Below are positions 1-12,072 of a DNA stretch of 64,000 bases, piece after piece. The notes beneath the pieces are model-generated. The model was not told where the DNA came from. It saw only the letters and a program-made list of their open reading frames with translations, and ran no database searches. The translations under genes were made by a program, and so were the position numbers. Positions within the stretch are counted from its first letter, which is position 1. Each line of letters starts with the position of its first letter. The stretch comes from Atriophallophorus winterbourni. Lineage: Eukaryota; Platyhelminthes; Trematoda; Plagiorchiida; Microphallidae. The stretch is from positions 1 through 64,000 of the forward strand of contig JACCGJ010010800.1 of the NCBI GenBank assembly GCA_013407085.1. The letters run 5' to 3'.

Positions 1-51
<51 letters not shown>
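1..51. repeat. (TA)n microsatellite
   Basis: An uninterrupted TA dinucleotide run opens the window and may continue beyond its left edge. It has no coding content. Confidence 0.95.
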
Positions 52-53
<2 letters not shown>

Positions 54-163
54 AAATAGTCAAAGTTTTCGAGTTGGCATGTAATGCAAGATTTTTTGTT
101 CAAGAATCCTTGTTGAGCTCTAGAGAAGAATCTTAGATATAACTAGTTTAAAATAGATTTTCA

Positions 164-412
164 CTATTTTTCAACTAATCTAGATAGAATTGCTGTGTGG
201 TTAATTGGGTGATAATTTGATACAGTGTGTTTCGAACCACATTCATGTCTCGGTGAGACAACGGAATGTTTCCATCCTACTTGGAAGACCCTATATTCTA
301 TTGAAGTGTTAAATAAATTCAGAAGAAGAAGTTTAAAATCATCACCACCCATTTTGCAAATGGCTTGTTGTATACTCGCTATGTCTGACTTGAGACAGGA
401 ATCAACCAACAC
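164..412 (-). pseudogene. Non-LTR reverse transcriptase fragment (fingers region)
   Basis: The reverse strand encodes 82 residues that read like the start of a non-LTR reverse transcriptase: a GDDFKLLLLNLFN helix, then WKHSVVSPRHECG, then SNYHPINHTAILSRLVEK, which matches the family pattern W-K-x-S-x-V-x-P-x-x-K-x-G ... SNYRPIS. Neither the catalytic palm nor the endonuclease is present. Upstream reverse-strand sequence to about 640 looks like broken coding sequence of the same element. It is a dead scrap, probably CR1/Jockey-like; the clade is uncertain. Confidence 0.6.
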
Positions 413-1661
413 AAGTAAACCTTAACTTCTACACGACAACGTTAGTCAGCATGCTTTCGCATCTGGTAGTTGACGCAGACGCATTAAAACTGGAGTTCTT
501 GGTTGCTATTTTTGACACCCATGAAAACGTCGCAGATCTTCAAAATCATCATCGATTCTCAGCCGTTAACACAAGCTTCTTGTCAGAGATTTTATCCGTA
601 CAATACATTGATGTAAAATATGTAGTCCTTTGAGTACCATTGTCCTAAAACCACGATTAGAAGGATCCGTGGGCTTCCAATCACGCACCTAACCTAAAGG
701 TTCAAAACCGAGGGGCAATATAATCAGGCTCGCATGTTCTTGCTTGGTTCAGATGGTAAAAATGTAATCTCGTGTTTCGGATATGAGAATCTAACGCATT
801 CATCGAGATGTAGACCCGTAGTTATTTAATTGATATGGGCGAGTTATCAAGATTTTGTTACACATTCATAATGTTAGCTTTTACGTAAATTGCGTCGGTG
901 GATAGTTTATAAGTAAGTTAACGGTTTTCGTGGGTTTAGAAATTTAACCACATAGATAGAATTAAAATTCTCCTGCTGTAACTGTTTAATTCACTTGAAT
1001 TTCTGTGTATTCCCGTTCTGAAATGAGCGCTTCACATTTTCGCTTCACATTTTCTTTTGTCGTTGCGATTACGCTAACCTTCTCTTATTAAATAAGTTGT
1101 TAATATATTTTTGGAAATCCAAGATATGGTGAGCATGTTCAATAGTTAACAATCCTTTTGTACAAAGAAAACAAATATATGTAGTCCTTAATAAATATTA
1201 ATGGTCAAATATGTGGCGAATTTTTAACATTTGTTGAAATAATAAAAATATTCTGTAATAATTTATTTTTACCGAAAATTGGTAATCGATATGTCATCAT
1301 GAGAAATGGAATAACAGAGTCATAAAAAAATACTGAAGTTTAACTGGAAGTGGTCAACTTAGACTCATTTTCGGCTTGCAATTTGACCCCGTGTTCGATC
1401 ACCGATCACATCAGAGACAAGATATTGGATCTGCATCAGTTCCTCAATCTTTGAGTGTCTGAGTTACATGTTACTACTTTACTCTCCGTTTGGAGAATGT
1501 CTGAAATATACCATACCATACCATAAGTTGCTGCTGACGCGTAATTCGAAAACTGAGCATGGTTTATTCTTGGGTTTGTAGTTCCATTCAATTCATTACA
1601 ATACATTTCATTACAATTGGCGTCGCGATCAGCTGTCATTTTCTCAAAATTACTGACATCT
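413..1661. other. No gene recognised
   Basis: AT-rich sequence with short open frames only. Apart from the possible upstream remainder of the RT fragment (to about 640), I see no motif, exon or repeat that I can name. Confidence 0.5.
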
Positions 1662-3600
1662 GAATATTCATGGAACCCCCAGAGAAATCGAAGATTATCT
1701 GGAACGGTTTGAACTTTGGTGTCTTACCAAGGGTGAGATGCCTGATTCAATTATTACTGCCTGTTTTCTTACTTTAGCAGGAGAAGATACTTGAGCTCTG
1801 TTGAAAAATGTATTATTTGCTAATACACCTGCGACGATGACTTTAAATGTATTGAAATCAATTTTACTAGCTCATGTCACTCCTAAAAATTTCGACATTG
1901 CTGAACGTGTCCGCTTCAATACAATGCAACGACACGAAACAAATCTATTCATGAATTTATTCTGCGATCGCAAAGACAAGCTTCACGTTGTTCTTTTGAA
2001 GATAAACTAAATTAACATTTAAGAGATGGGTTAATCGCTGGTGTCAATGAACAAGATTTATATCGTCACTTATCGTGGTGAATAATCCAACTGTTGAAAA
2101 TTTTAAAAGAATTCGTGAATATTAGTAAGATGTTGCAAAAGAAACTAATCGTCAAAGTAATACTGACACTCAATCTGTTTTGTTTGGAACCTCCCAGCCT
2201 AAACATCAGTCAAGCAACCGACCACAGCGGCAAAATAACTCCGATGTCATACCAGACAGAATACGAAAATCAGCAAAAGTTATTCCAATTTTGACAATAA
2301 GAAGTTTGGGAAATTTGTATCTAGTAGCAAGTTACATTCTCGTTTTACTTGTCAATTTCGCAATACTAAATGTTATAAACGTGGTATAATTGGACATATT
2401 CAGTTAGTTTGTCGACGTTCTAAGTCACGTTATGTGCAAAATATTAATACAGAAGTCGTCAATGTAGAAAATCAAATCTCCTCATTATCTTTATCAGTTT
2501 TACCATCCGTTTTTTCTCATATTCGCAAACATATATTCTGTCGTTATGGTTCGAAATAATTTAAACTTGATACAAGAAGTGTGGAAACATTAATTTCATT
2601 GAATGACTTGAAAATGTTTGACCCTGATGCTTAAATTCGTCAATCTGACATGTTGATTCACGGCGATACTGGACAATCGGAGTTTTTTCTATTCCAGTCA
2701 GATATGGCACTGCAAGACCATTTCAGTGAACATTCATTTTAATGAAATCTGGTCCAGCTATCCTTGGTTTTAAATCTCTGAAATTACTAAATGAAGACTT
2801 TTCCTTCATGTTCATCAATCAAAACATGACATGCGATAAAAGATTTAATTCGTCAGTGTGCAACGCTTTCCGGTGGTATAAAAATAAAACCTATCCATTT
2901 AGAATTACTTGGTGAGGCTATATTTTTGGAACGTCACCTGATTGCATATGGTTTAACGTAACATGTTCGAAAAGTAATTAATTCTTTTTGTGAACTTGGT
3001 ATTCTAGTTCCCATGGAAGCCTCCAAATTGGTCCAAACGCCTCGAGTTTGCGGAAATTACAGAGTGATACTCAACACTCAATTGATGAAGCGAAGTTGTA
3101 AAACTGAGAAGCCTGAAGATATCTTATTTCGTTCACATGGTTCATCTGTTTTCTCGAAAATCGATCTGAAGGAAGCCTATTTACTGATACCACTTGATGA
3201 AGCATCAAGTGAAGCTTAACCATTAACACATCATTTGGATTATAACGTTGTAAGTTTTTTCCTTTTGGATTATCTGATTCACCAGCTGTATTCCAAGACG
3301 TGATAAAAAATATTGTTGTTGGTCTCCCAGGTGTCGAAGCCTATCAAGAAGACATTATTATACATGCACCATATAATTGTGTTCATGATCAACGTTTATA
3401 ATCTTCGCTCTCTCGGGTTAAACATTATAAATTAAAACTAAATCCCGATAAATGCAGTATTTCTGTTGATGAGATTCATTGTCTTGGATACCTTGTATCT
3501 CCTAATGGTCTCCGTCCAGACTAGAGTTGTCCTAAACCTCTGATGGAAATGAACTCGCTAAATTCTTTCAGTGAACATCGATCGGTAACAGAGTATTAGA
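1662..3600 (+). mobile_element. Decayed Ty3/gypsy-type LTR retrotransposon (gag to RT)
   Basis: Gag-like sequence starts near 1680 (EIEDYLERFELWCLTKGE) and continues at 1801-2010. A zinc knuckle with one Cys replaced by Arg lies near 2350-2410 (CYKRGIIGHIQLVC). A protease-like segment is near 2590-2740. A reverse transcriptase follows at 3013-3520: VCGNYRVILN, then FSKIDLKEAYLLIPLDEAS, then an active-site box changed to YQED near 3345, then LGYLVSPNGLRP. At least eight stops or frameshifts interrupt the frame, and I could not delimit long terminal repeats. An old, inactive copy. The gypsy assignment rests on the RT and gag motifs. Confidence 0.75.
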
Positions 3601-6509
3601 ATGTTATTATATATTCATCCCAAATTTAGTAAAATATTTAGTCTACACCAAATTAAAGGAATAGTGAAAATTCGTAATGATATTTTATCGGTGCTTGCAG
3701 ATACAACCAAGTTGAACGTACCGTCATTTAATTTGAAATATCACAAATCTTCAGGAAAAAACAAGAAAATGAAGTCCTCCGAAATCTGTTGTGTTTATTT
3801 GTCAAACATAAAAAGTAATGGGAAAGGAAAATGAAGAATTTCACAACTACTTTCCTCGTTACATGTGTCTTACATTTAGATTTTGACATCGGGGGCCAAC
3901 CATAGGTGTGAACCAGAAAAAGTATTCAATTGTGTTATAGCTTAATACGCTGATAACTTTGCAGGTATATATATATATATGATCACCCCAAAACTCCCTT
4001 GTCCTGAGCAAGAAAATTTCGGATGCTAAGATGCGATTCTCGTAGTTGATTGCTGCAAGCTTCTCAATAATGCTAGTATTGAGCTTCTGTATTTTTTGAG
4101 CTGCAATATATCCATCATGTAATATGGCCGACGGGCCTGAACGTAGTAAATTAGGATGAGGTTAAACCATTAACTTTCAGAAGTGTAGCTGCGCATCAGT
4201 TTTTTAACGAAAATTTGACTCGTTCGCGTGATTTGTTTATTCGAACAGAACGCAAGAGAGCTTCATGGTGATAAACGTTCGTAATTGAGAATTTACGTTG
4301 CACCTTTTCGAGGAAGTTTTTGAAGATAACGGATTCTTGTTAATTCAATCTTATTTTCCAAGTATCCCCGTGCGAACGAAAATTAAGATTCCTAAATATT
4401 TAATAGCCCAATGACGGTTCGGAACCACATGCCATCGAAGTGATTCTGAGCGTGTGAGTGAATTTCAACTGTAGTGGTTGATTCATCTGAGATATCACAG
4501 CTAAAATTTTACCTGAGTTCGATTGGATTGCTGTTTTTCCGCTCCATTTTCAACTTAAAGAGGTGTTTGACAGTCTTAGGTCCATACATGAGCCTCATTC
4601 GGCTGTACTGCTTTGAGTGGACAACATAATACTTTGATGTACTATTTGCGACCAACAGGTCGTGAATTTTCACCAGGACGAACATAACACACTAGGAAAA
4701 TGGTTAACTGATTGAAAACTCTCATGGAACGTTACGAAATGCGTGTTCTTCCCAATTGAATTAGAGTTGCTCCACATTATCTTCTTGGTGTTCAATTAAT
4801 GCATGTGAAAATTACCGAACATACACAATGCAATCTCACTCTCTGCTACTTGAGTGAAAGTGACCAAATCCGCCAGCACCATGGTAGATCTTTTACGCCA
4901 AACCAATAACCAGTTTTATTCGGCCTTATTTTATGTGCATCTGGTGAAATTCAGTCAGCAACATATAGAAAATGCTTTGTGAGTGTGAAAACCTTGGCTT
5001 CTAAAGGACTAAATGATGTTAAATGCACCACAGCGACGAGCAAATGTTTGAATTACGTCCCATAGCCAGACAGACTGGCGAAACTGAAATTGATCTTTAT
5101 TAAATATAGACGAAATGATGAGGATCTTATTTTGCCTTAAATATTCTGTTGACACCGAATCATCCCTGTTTATTTGTGTTCACCTTGAACATAACCGCAT
5201 CTTTTCTACGTGACCACTCCCGTAAAATCATTCTACAGACCTCAAGCATCTACTGCGAAATAAATGTCTTCTCTATTCTCGTTCGTGTCGCCTGGAACAA
5301 TATTTTCGGAAATGTTGTATCTTTTTCTTCTTTTAGTAGCCCCAAATTAAAACTGGACTTAAATTTTCACGATCTTCATTTCTGTGTACTGTGATCATTT
5401 TATATACACCATGCGCGTCTTAATAATATACTACTCAAGACGATGTGGGTTGTAGCCGTGTCCCTGTTTTATGCGTTGGTACAGACTGAATGGAAATATG
5501 GTTCGATAAAAGGCAATGCATCCCAAATACACTGACTTCTACTTTTATGAACCACTGTACACGTAAACCTGCGGTTTCAGAAAACATTTTCCTCCTTACT
5601 TCGCGATATACTATTAAACTATTGAACTACAGACAGTACTAGTTTAAAATAAAGCATCCAAGTCTGGAACCCTTTTTTCCAAAAAAGACAGATTAATAGA
5701 AAGATTTATAGTCGTCTAACGTCTGGCAACTGAAATAATTAAAATTTTGTCCAAAGAACCATACGAGGAAGGTATATTTTCTAGGTATCTTTTCACTTCG
5801 ATCCCGGCGTCCACGGGGTAAACTAATCAAAATCTTCAAAAATCCGGAAAGTCCTATGCAATGCAGGTTGTCAAAACCTGTTCATCCGAACGATCAACCG
5901 TTTAACTAGTGGGCATATAATGATGCTAGCGAAAAATCTTAATCGTCTGCATTTGTGGCAGCACTTCATCACTGTGAGTGGTAAGCTTCTGGAATAAGCA
6001 AGATCTTATTCCTGGCTTCTTTCCCTGAATATACAATCACCCTGTTGATAGATTTAGCAAACCTTTTTTTAATTTTATACGATGAAAATCATTAAATATA
6101 TAATGTCATGTTTTAAATGTACTCAAAAATTATTCGTCAAGTGAATTTTCACTGGCTTGGTGGAAAAACCCTTCCGTTTTATTCCAGTCGCAAGTACAAA
6201 AGCTTGTGTACCGAAGAACGGTCTGGATAACCGTTGACGTATCATATCTTTTCGTATCCGACGAGTATATCAAATAACGCAGAACTATCTTTTGTAGTTG
6301 TACGCGTCACTTTGAAGATTTCTACCGACGAAATTCTGGACGTCTTTAATTGGATCATCAGCAATTGACAGACATGTGGAAACTTAACTGAACTGAGCCA
6401 AGCAATGTAAAGGAAAATGTTCGCGACCGATCAGGGAATCATAATCCTGAAAATAGCAAATATGTTCATGAAGCATTTTGAAGACTTAGCTTTAAAAATG
6501 AAGCGCTAA
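3601..6509. other. Long stretch without a recognisable gene
   Basis: About 2.9 kb with only short, low-complexity or unremarkable open frames (for example 77 codons from 3601 and 81 codons from 5149, neither resembling a known domain). A short TA run lies at 3966-3981. The right end may include the unrecognised 5' part of the Penelope-like element that follows. Confidence 0.4.
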
Positions 6510-7725
6510 GGTCTAAGGTTTGGTGGCGTTATTTCGATTATACATAAAACGCGACTGATTGGAAGCATTCCATAGTTACGTTGACAACTTGGATCCCAAA
6601 ATCCAAGTTACCAAGGAGATTAAGTCGGCAGAAGGGACACTTCTATTCTTGGATTGTCTTTTGCTAAATTACCACTACGGTCTATCGTCAGCTAATCGAA
6701 ACAGATGCGGTCTTGCGCTACTCATAAGCGCACCCCCAAAAAGTATTTAATTCATTTGCGAAATCGCTGTTCTTACAAGTTGAATGCTTAAGCAGTGATG
6801 CCACCGATAAACACCGAACTTATCACGCATTAAGTTGTTGGCTTGCTGACCACGTTTATCATTAGATCTCAATTAAACGTTAAACGAAGAAGGTACAATA
6901 CCCAGCACAAAAAGCGAAAAGTGTTATGCGTGCAGCAGTTTCTATACATTACGTTAATGAAGCGTCAGAGGGGAGAAGTCAAATCTTGAATAACGCAGGA
7001 ATACGAGTAACGTCTCGAAGGGGTCAAACGCTCAGATACTTATTAACGCATCTCCAGGATAGAAAACCGTCAGGCTGCGCGACGAACTGTATATATAAAA
7101 TCAACTGCAATGATTGCATGGGAGTATATATTTGTCAAATATCTAGAGAACTCAGCAGTGTGATATGTGAACACAAAAATCGAATGGGTTATCATCCACG
7201 CAATTCCTTTGAATATCGATCACTGATCAGAGATTCAGCAATAGCTAGACACGTGCTGGACACATGTCACTGCACTGATATTGATAACGTAGAAGAGATA
7301 CTGCAAGGGTAAAACCATGCATGAAAAGACTTCATGCTGAGGCGGTTGAGATGACAAAGGTTGGTAAGAATGCAATCAATGCAGCTGATATCTACACAAT
7401 CTTGCGTCCGGTTACTTAGCCCCTAAACAATAACTTGCGTGACCCTCAATGTGTGTACTGAGTACTTAATCAAGCTAATCTCTCAGCAGATATTATTCAC
7501 AGCTGCCAAGACCAAAACAATCGATTGATTTTACGGCACGTAGAAGTGATGGTGCGTCAGTTGATATTGATCGCGTCTGTCTATCTCAACCATGGACTGC
7601 ACAGCTTTTAATCAGATTAGGATTGGTCAGGTGAATAAAGTTTAAGGTTGATATCTGTTTTCGTACTGACACCCTTGGTCTGAAGAAGCTTCTGATTTGG
7701 AAGCGAAACGTTATTAATAAACTGC
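6510..7725 (+). mobile_element. Penelope-like retroelement remnant (RT C-terminus plus GIY-YIG endonuclease)
   Basis: Near 6520 a degenerate VWWRYFDYT motif stands where Penelope RTs have the WxRYVDD active site. It is followed at 6565-6670 by FHSYVDNLDPKIQVTKEI and LLFLDCLL, the usual Penelope sequence after the palm. The open frame 6926-7312 encodes a GIY-YIG-type module: CIYKINCNDCMGVYICQISREL, then EHKNRM. The RT frame is broken (stop near 6548). Near 7685-7720 a Penelope-type 3' motif CTGAAGA - hairpin GCTTC/GAAGC - GAAACG is visible. Inactive. The family call is firm; subfamily is not determined. Confidence 0.75.
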
Positions 7726-7774
7726 TCTCGCTGATTAATTACAAACTTTCTTTGTCATGAACTGAGCTTCTAAT

Positions 7775-7939
7775 CATTAAGCTAGCATCAAAAGGCAAAC
7801 AAGTTATTCCACTTACTTGGATGAAGGCATTTTTTTACAGGCAGGACATTCAGATTTCGTTTAGGATCTACGCTGTCGAACCAAACCGACTTGATCATTG
7901 GTGTACCCCAAGGGTCATTACTCGGTCCTCTTCACGGGT
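7775..7939 (+). mobile_element. CR1-like element 'B', left piece (RT palm start), interrupted
   Basis: Reads as WMKAFF(T)GRTFR..GSTLSNQTDLIIGVPQGSLLGPL with small frame breaks. This matches the copy at 18035-19000, which carries ...TGRTFRARVGSTLSIQTVVISGVPQGSV. The sequence stops at 7939 and resumes at 9231 with the next RT segment (LIDDL... FADDV), so 7940-9230 is an insertion complex inside this element. Confidence 0.7.
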
Positions 7940-8248
7940 TAGCATATCTGACGTCTTCAAGTTAATTATTCTCAACTCTAGATCAAATTGTCAATGGATT
8001 TTGGCTGCTCTCCAAATTTGTGTTACATGGAACTCCCTGCCCCAAAATACGTTTTGTGCATTAATCCTTAACATGTTCAGTGTCTAAACTTGACAAGTAT
8101 ATTTTGACCAAATCCAACTATGCACCCGAATACACATGCTGACTTTCAATATTGATAAAACATTTGTGTTGTTTCCGTGCATTCCCAACATTTTTTAATC
8201 TCTGCTTACTGTAAATTATTTGATTTTTGAACCATTAAATGTTTGATT
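7940..8248 (+). mobile_element. 3' end of a third CR1-like element inside element B
   Basis: The open frame to about 8090 ends in VTWNSLPQNTFCALILNMF, followed in another frame by LDKYILTK. This is the typical C-terminal motif of CR1/Jockey-like RT proteins (VWNSLP ... S-x-N-x-FK-x-x-LD). The remainder is AT-rich 3' flank. It interrupts element B and is itself interrupted at its right end by the pogo-type element. Confidence 0.5.
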
Positions 8249-9230
8249 TACCGTAAATACCCGCGTATAGGACGATACCATGTATAGGACGCAGTGGATA
8301 TTTGACCCTAAAAACGATGGAAAAGCTGTGTACCTATGTATCGACGCATCCTAATTTAAGTCCTTAATTTCCATTAATTTTTATAGAAACGGCGAACTCA
8401 AGTCAATCACGGTGAACTCCATACAATCGCTATGATCGTCGTGTGTGCTGATTGCTGACTCATTCATGCTGTCAGTCAGCAAATGTCTGTCTAGCCTATG
8501 TAGACTATCGTGGAAAGTGCACTTCTCATTCTTGGGCGTCATGCCGAATGATTGAATGACATTTTTTAAGGAAACGTTTCTGCTCCAACGAGAGTAAAAT
8601 ACTACTCCATGATTGGTTGATATTACACTTTCATGATATTACACATCGGCAGTATAAATATTCTACCTATTACCGGTGTTTTTAAAGATACAGTTCATTA
8701 TTACCCTTCAACATGAAGAAGACAAAACGACAGAGCTATACTTCAAACTTTAAAATGGAAGTGATCAAGTACGCGAAAGAACACGGGAACCGGGCAGCTG
8801 AGCGGCAATTTGGTCCGACTGAATGCGTGATCAGAAAATGGAGAAAAGCCGAAAGTACCATTAAAGAAATGCGAAAGGTGAAGAGGGCGAACAGATGCTC
8901 GAAGGCTCACCACCCTAACCTGAAAAAGGCGCTCATTAAATGAATTCAAGATACTCGTCGAGACTGTCTGGGGGTCAGCACCACTACCGTTCGTTTACAG
9001 GCACTAAGATTAGCGAAAGAGCAAAGCATTGCAGATTTTAAGGCGTCGATGAACTGGTGCAGGAGATTTTTTGGAAGAAATAACCTATCAATAAGACGAA
9101 GAACTAAATTTTTGATATTATGATAAATGCATAATTTCTATAATAAAAGTATCCATGGATAAGACGCACCTGGGTTCTTAGGGCAACTAATGAAGAAAAA
9201 AGTGTGTCCTATACGCGGGTATTTACGGTA
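8249..9230 (+). mobile_element. Pogo/Tigger-type DNA transposon deletion derivative with perfect TIRs
   Basis: The 5' end CCGTAAATACCCGCGTATAG (from 8251) is repeated as its exact reverse complement ending at 9228; identity runs for at least 23 bp. Both ends abut TA, the target duplication expected of pogo. Subterminal GACGCA-type boxes repeat near both ends (8286 and 9163). Internal sequence keeps only the DNA-binding part of a transposase. The DDE catalytic domain is missing, so the 982 bp element is non-autonomous. Confidence 0.85.
8713..9117 (+). pseudogene. Pogo/Tigger-like transposase, DNA-binding N-terminus only
   Basis: An intact start gives MKKTKRQSYTSNFKMEVIKYAKE, then GNRAAERQFG and VIRKWRKAE, a BrkDBD/HTH_psq-like helix-turn-helix. 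An in-frame TGA at 8941 stands where Trp is expected; reading continues as IQDTRRDCLGVSTTTVRLQALRLA, then DFKASMNWCRRFFGRNNLSIRRRTK, the CENP-B-type second DNA-binding helix of pogo transposases. The frame then ends and no DDE domain follows. Truncated and interrupted, so not catalytic. Confidence 0.8.
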
Positions 9231-10565
9231 CTTTGATTTTGATTGATGACTTTTTTGTCTGCATTGAAGTGCTTCATTTTTGCGGATGATGTGAATTTCA
9301 TCGGATCAGCGGATGGAGATACCCTGATGCACTACCTTGAACGGGTCATAAACTGGTCATACCAGTCTGACCTCACGCTGAACCATAATAATAGCCCAAT
9401 CTTGTTAGCACTGGTTGGTAACATTTCAGTCCAGGTGTCAGGAAATTCAATCAATGTTGACGCCACACAGTGTGTTGAGGATTTGATAGTACAAGTTAGG
9501 AATGACTTCAAATGGGATGACCAATACGCCGCTCCAGCTCAACGTGCCCGCAATGTGTTTTTCGGCTGAGATCCGCGCTATCCAGCAGACGATCCGATGT
9601 ATTCCTCCCACTTTACAAGGCATTAGTTAGGCCACATTAATATTATTGTGTCCAGGCTTGATGCCCTTAGTAAAAGAATTACATCGTCGGACTCAAATGC
9701 GTTCAGCATCTCGCAACTCTCATGATTGGGGTCAGCGTGGGAACCGTACGCTGCACGCCAGAATTCCCTAGATATTTCCTCACTTACACGCCGTAGTCTG
9801 AGAGGCGAGTTAAATGAAACCTTTAGGATCTTGGAGGGGTTAAGCTGCGTTATCATGAAAAAGTTTGGCCTCTAGTCCCGATAAGGGCACTCGCGGGCAT
9901 TCACTAAAACTTGCTAAAGAGCGATGTAGTCTATACTCCCGGAAAAATGTTTTTAGCCTCAGGGTGGTAAATTTTTGAACCCGGCTTTCGGAAGAACTTA
10001 TATCCTGTAGCTCTGTAGCGAGTTTTAGAATGGTTTAGACCGCATCTGGGGTAAACTATTTTCTGTATACTCTTCCTAATTGCTATGCAATATTAGTAAG
10101 TTCAACATTTTCAGCGTTATCTGGTATATAATGTAAACGCTAGAGTTCTGTTTTTTAATACACAACTATTCTGGTAGATAATGTAAATGCTTAAGTTCTG
10201 TTTTTTAAATTCACAACTCTTCTTTAGCTGAACTCTCACCGTACTGGTGAAGAGAAATTCATTTTCATTTTTCCAGTATCATTCATAATGGGGTGCTTCC
10301 TAAATACAAAACGGATAATCTCTTGGTGTCGCGATCGTCGAGGATATCCAAAGCACAATAAAAAATACGATTTGGCAGTGGTGGTTGGTACTCTGCAGGT
10401 TTCCACCGAAAAAAACTCTGGACGCTTGATTGGCTCGTTAGCCACTTACTGTTCTGTGCAAGTGAACTGAACTGTCTCCACCTGAAGATGGCAAACAGCG
10501 AGAAACCGGTAGTGGTGTGTAAGGGATGGGGATGTGAGCACCACATACCATTGAATTGAACTGAA
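9231..10565 (+). mobile_element. CR1-like element 'B', right piece with 3' UTR and tail
   Basis: Continues the RT from 7939: FADDVNFIGSADGDTLMHYLERVINW, then VQVSGNSINVDATQ and DFKWDDQYAAPAQRARNV, aligning throughout with the copy at 18180-18480. From 9570 the frame is broken. The 3' UTR (10220-10477) matches 19080-19420 and ends in GAACT repeats. The tail is split by a hammerhead repeat insertion (10478 to about 10548), after which a tail-like TTGAATTGAACTGAA resumes. Confidence 0.75.
10478..10515 (+). ncRNA. Hammerhead ribozyme-like motif (near-complete core)
   Basis: Stem I CCAC/GTGG (10478-10481, 10512-10515). Core CTGAAGA at 10482-10488. Helix II TGGC/GCGA around loop AAACA, with one G-G mismatch. 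GAAA at 10502-10505. Minimal palindromic helix III ACCGGT at 10505-10510. Position 17 is A, allowed by the UH cleavage rule. It is followed by a conserved GGATGTGAGCACCAC block that recurs at 24160, 26670, 50270 and 50440. Activity is doubtful because of the mismatch. Confidence 0.6.
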
Positions 10566-10599
10566 TGTGAAGTATGTTTTATGTGGATACATATTCGAT

Positions 10600-11569
10600 G
10601 TGGATGAATGAAGCCGGAGATATAACGTTTGCTTCAGAAAAATTCATGCGATATCTTCCGCACGATATGTAAGATATGACGTCCACTGACTGGTTTCATG
10701 CTCGCAGGTACTCAGCTTCAAACTGACACGGCTTCTGCTAAAACCTCTGAAGGTATTGACGGGAATGGTAAATAGTGGCTCACACACGAAGGAGGATAAC
10801 AACCACACACATTGCGTACAGCAAGTTTGCGTACAATCTAAGGATGTACGCACCTTCGTCGAAGTTGCTTCCCCGCCTGTACTCGCTCCAGAAGATGGAC
10901 ATAGTTTTGCCGGTGCAACGAAAGTTCTTAAGCCCAAAGAGGTCCAGGAACTACCACAGATAGATAAAGCTTTAATACTTATGACAGTAGAAGATCCTGC
11001 AACATTATTCACAATGTGCCGGAGCAAAATGATGCTTTAGCAATAGACAGGGTTAAACAGGAACGGGATTTCTTAAATTCTGATCTTGTCCCCCTTTTCG
11101 ACGAAGCTGAAAAAGGTGTAACGGTACGCACAGCGTTTTGTCTAGGCCGCAGGCCAGCGCCAGGTAATCGATCCAGACCGTTACAGATTGTGTTAGACTC
11201 CGCTGAGCAAGTGATTCAACTGCTAAAGAGGGTTCACAGGTTATAGGGTATTGATCTCCTACTCCAGCGTGATTTCTCTCAGGAAGATGGGGTGAAAATG
11301 CGGAAAACTACTCAGGAGATTAGAGAGCGCAGAGCCGCAGGTGAAACTAACTTGCGCTTTGTGGATTTTCGGGTTGTGAGGATGAGACCGAACGTTCGTT
11401 GGGAACCTCTGACGATAGGCATTCGGAGGGATCTGGATCTTTAAAAGTGATATATTTTAATGCGAGGAGCTTGAAAAACGAACTGAATGAACTCTTTGAT
11501 CGGATTAGTCAGGACCCTGCAGTGATCGTTGCGGTGACGGAAACATGGATCTAACCTGAGCAGGATGAC
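10600..11569 (+). mobile_element. CR1-like element 'A', 5' part (ORF1 region and endonuclease start)
   Basis: Broken coding sequence from about 10756 (ORF1-like or N-terminal, no domain recognised) leads to the beginning of an endonuclease/exonuclease/phosphatase domain at 11446-11550: SLKVIYFNARSLKNELNELFDRI, then VIVAVTETWI. A stop follows directly. Coding continues in register only after the RTE insertion, at 15168 (DDFELALSGYRLFRLDRM). The left boundary is approximate. Confidence 0.65.
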
Positions 11570-12072
11570 CAGGTTGTCACAGCCGGGGGTGGTAGTAGGA
11601 ATGAGCCACCTACTATCTATAAAATGCTCCCACGTGGCGTGCGTCTCAAATAGCCTCTGACAACCAAGTCCAACTCCTGGCCTGCACGAGTGGCTTTCAC
11701 AAGCCCGGCGGAACTGCTCTTACTGACAGGAGAAGGGGCGAAGGCGGGTGACTGGCGCCATAAAACCAGTTAGCTCCGGGCAGATGGAGCTCGTCAGCTA
11801 CTGGCAATCCATCTAGGGGAAGGAAAACCCTGACTCCAAACCCCCATTGCCTTGTGGGTTACCCGATTGCGGGAAAGGCTTCGGGAGAAAACCCCGAGGA
11901 AAAATCCGGAGAGAAGCCCCGTAGGTAGATAACTGGCGCACAGCGCGTTTATCTGCCAGCTCCCTGCTGCCTTGTAGGTTGCACTTGGCTGTGCAAAGGC
12001 TAGAGAGGTGTACTCGAACAAACACCGAGTGGTGCTGGGGACATCACTTGTACACTATCCCCAAGAAACTTC

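Noticed and set aside
3601..3834. 77-codon frame after the gypsy element as a small gene
   Set aside because: Lys/Ser-rich, no family resemblance, no splice or promoter context; probably chance or decayed element sequence.
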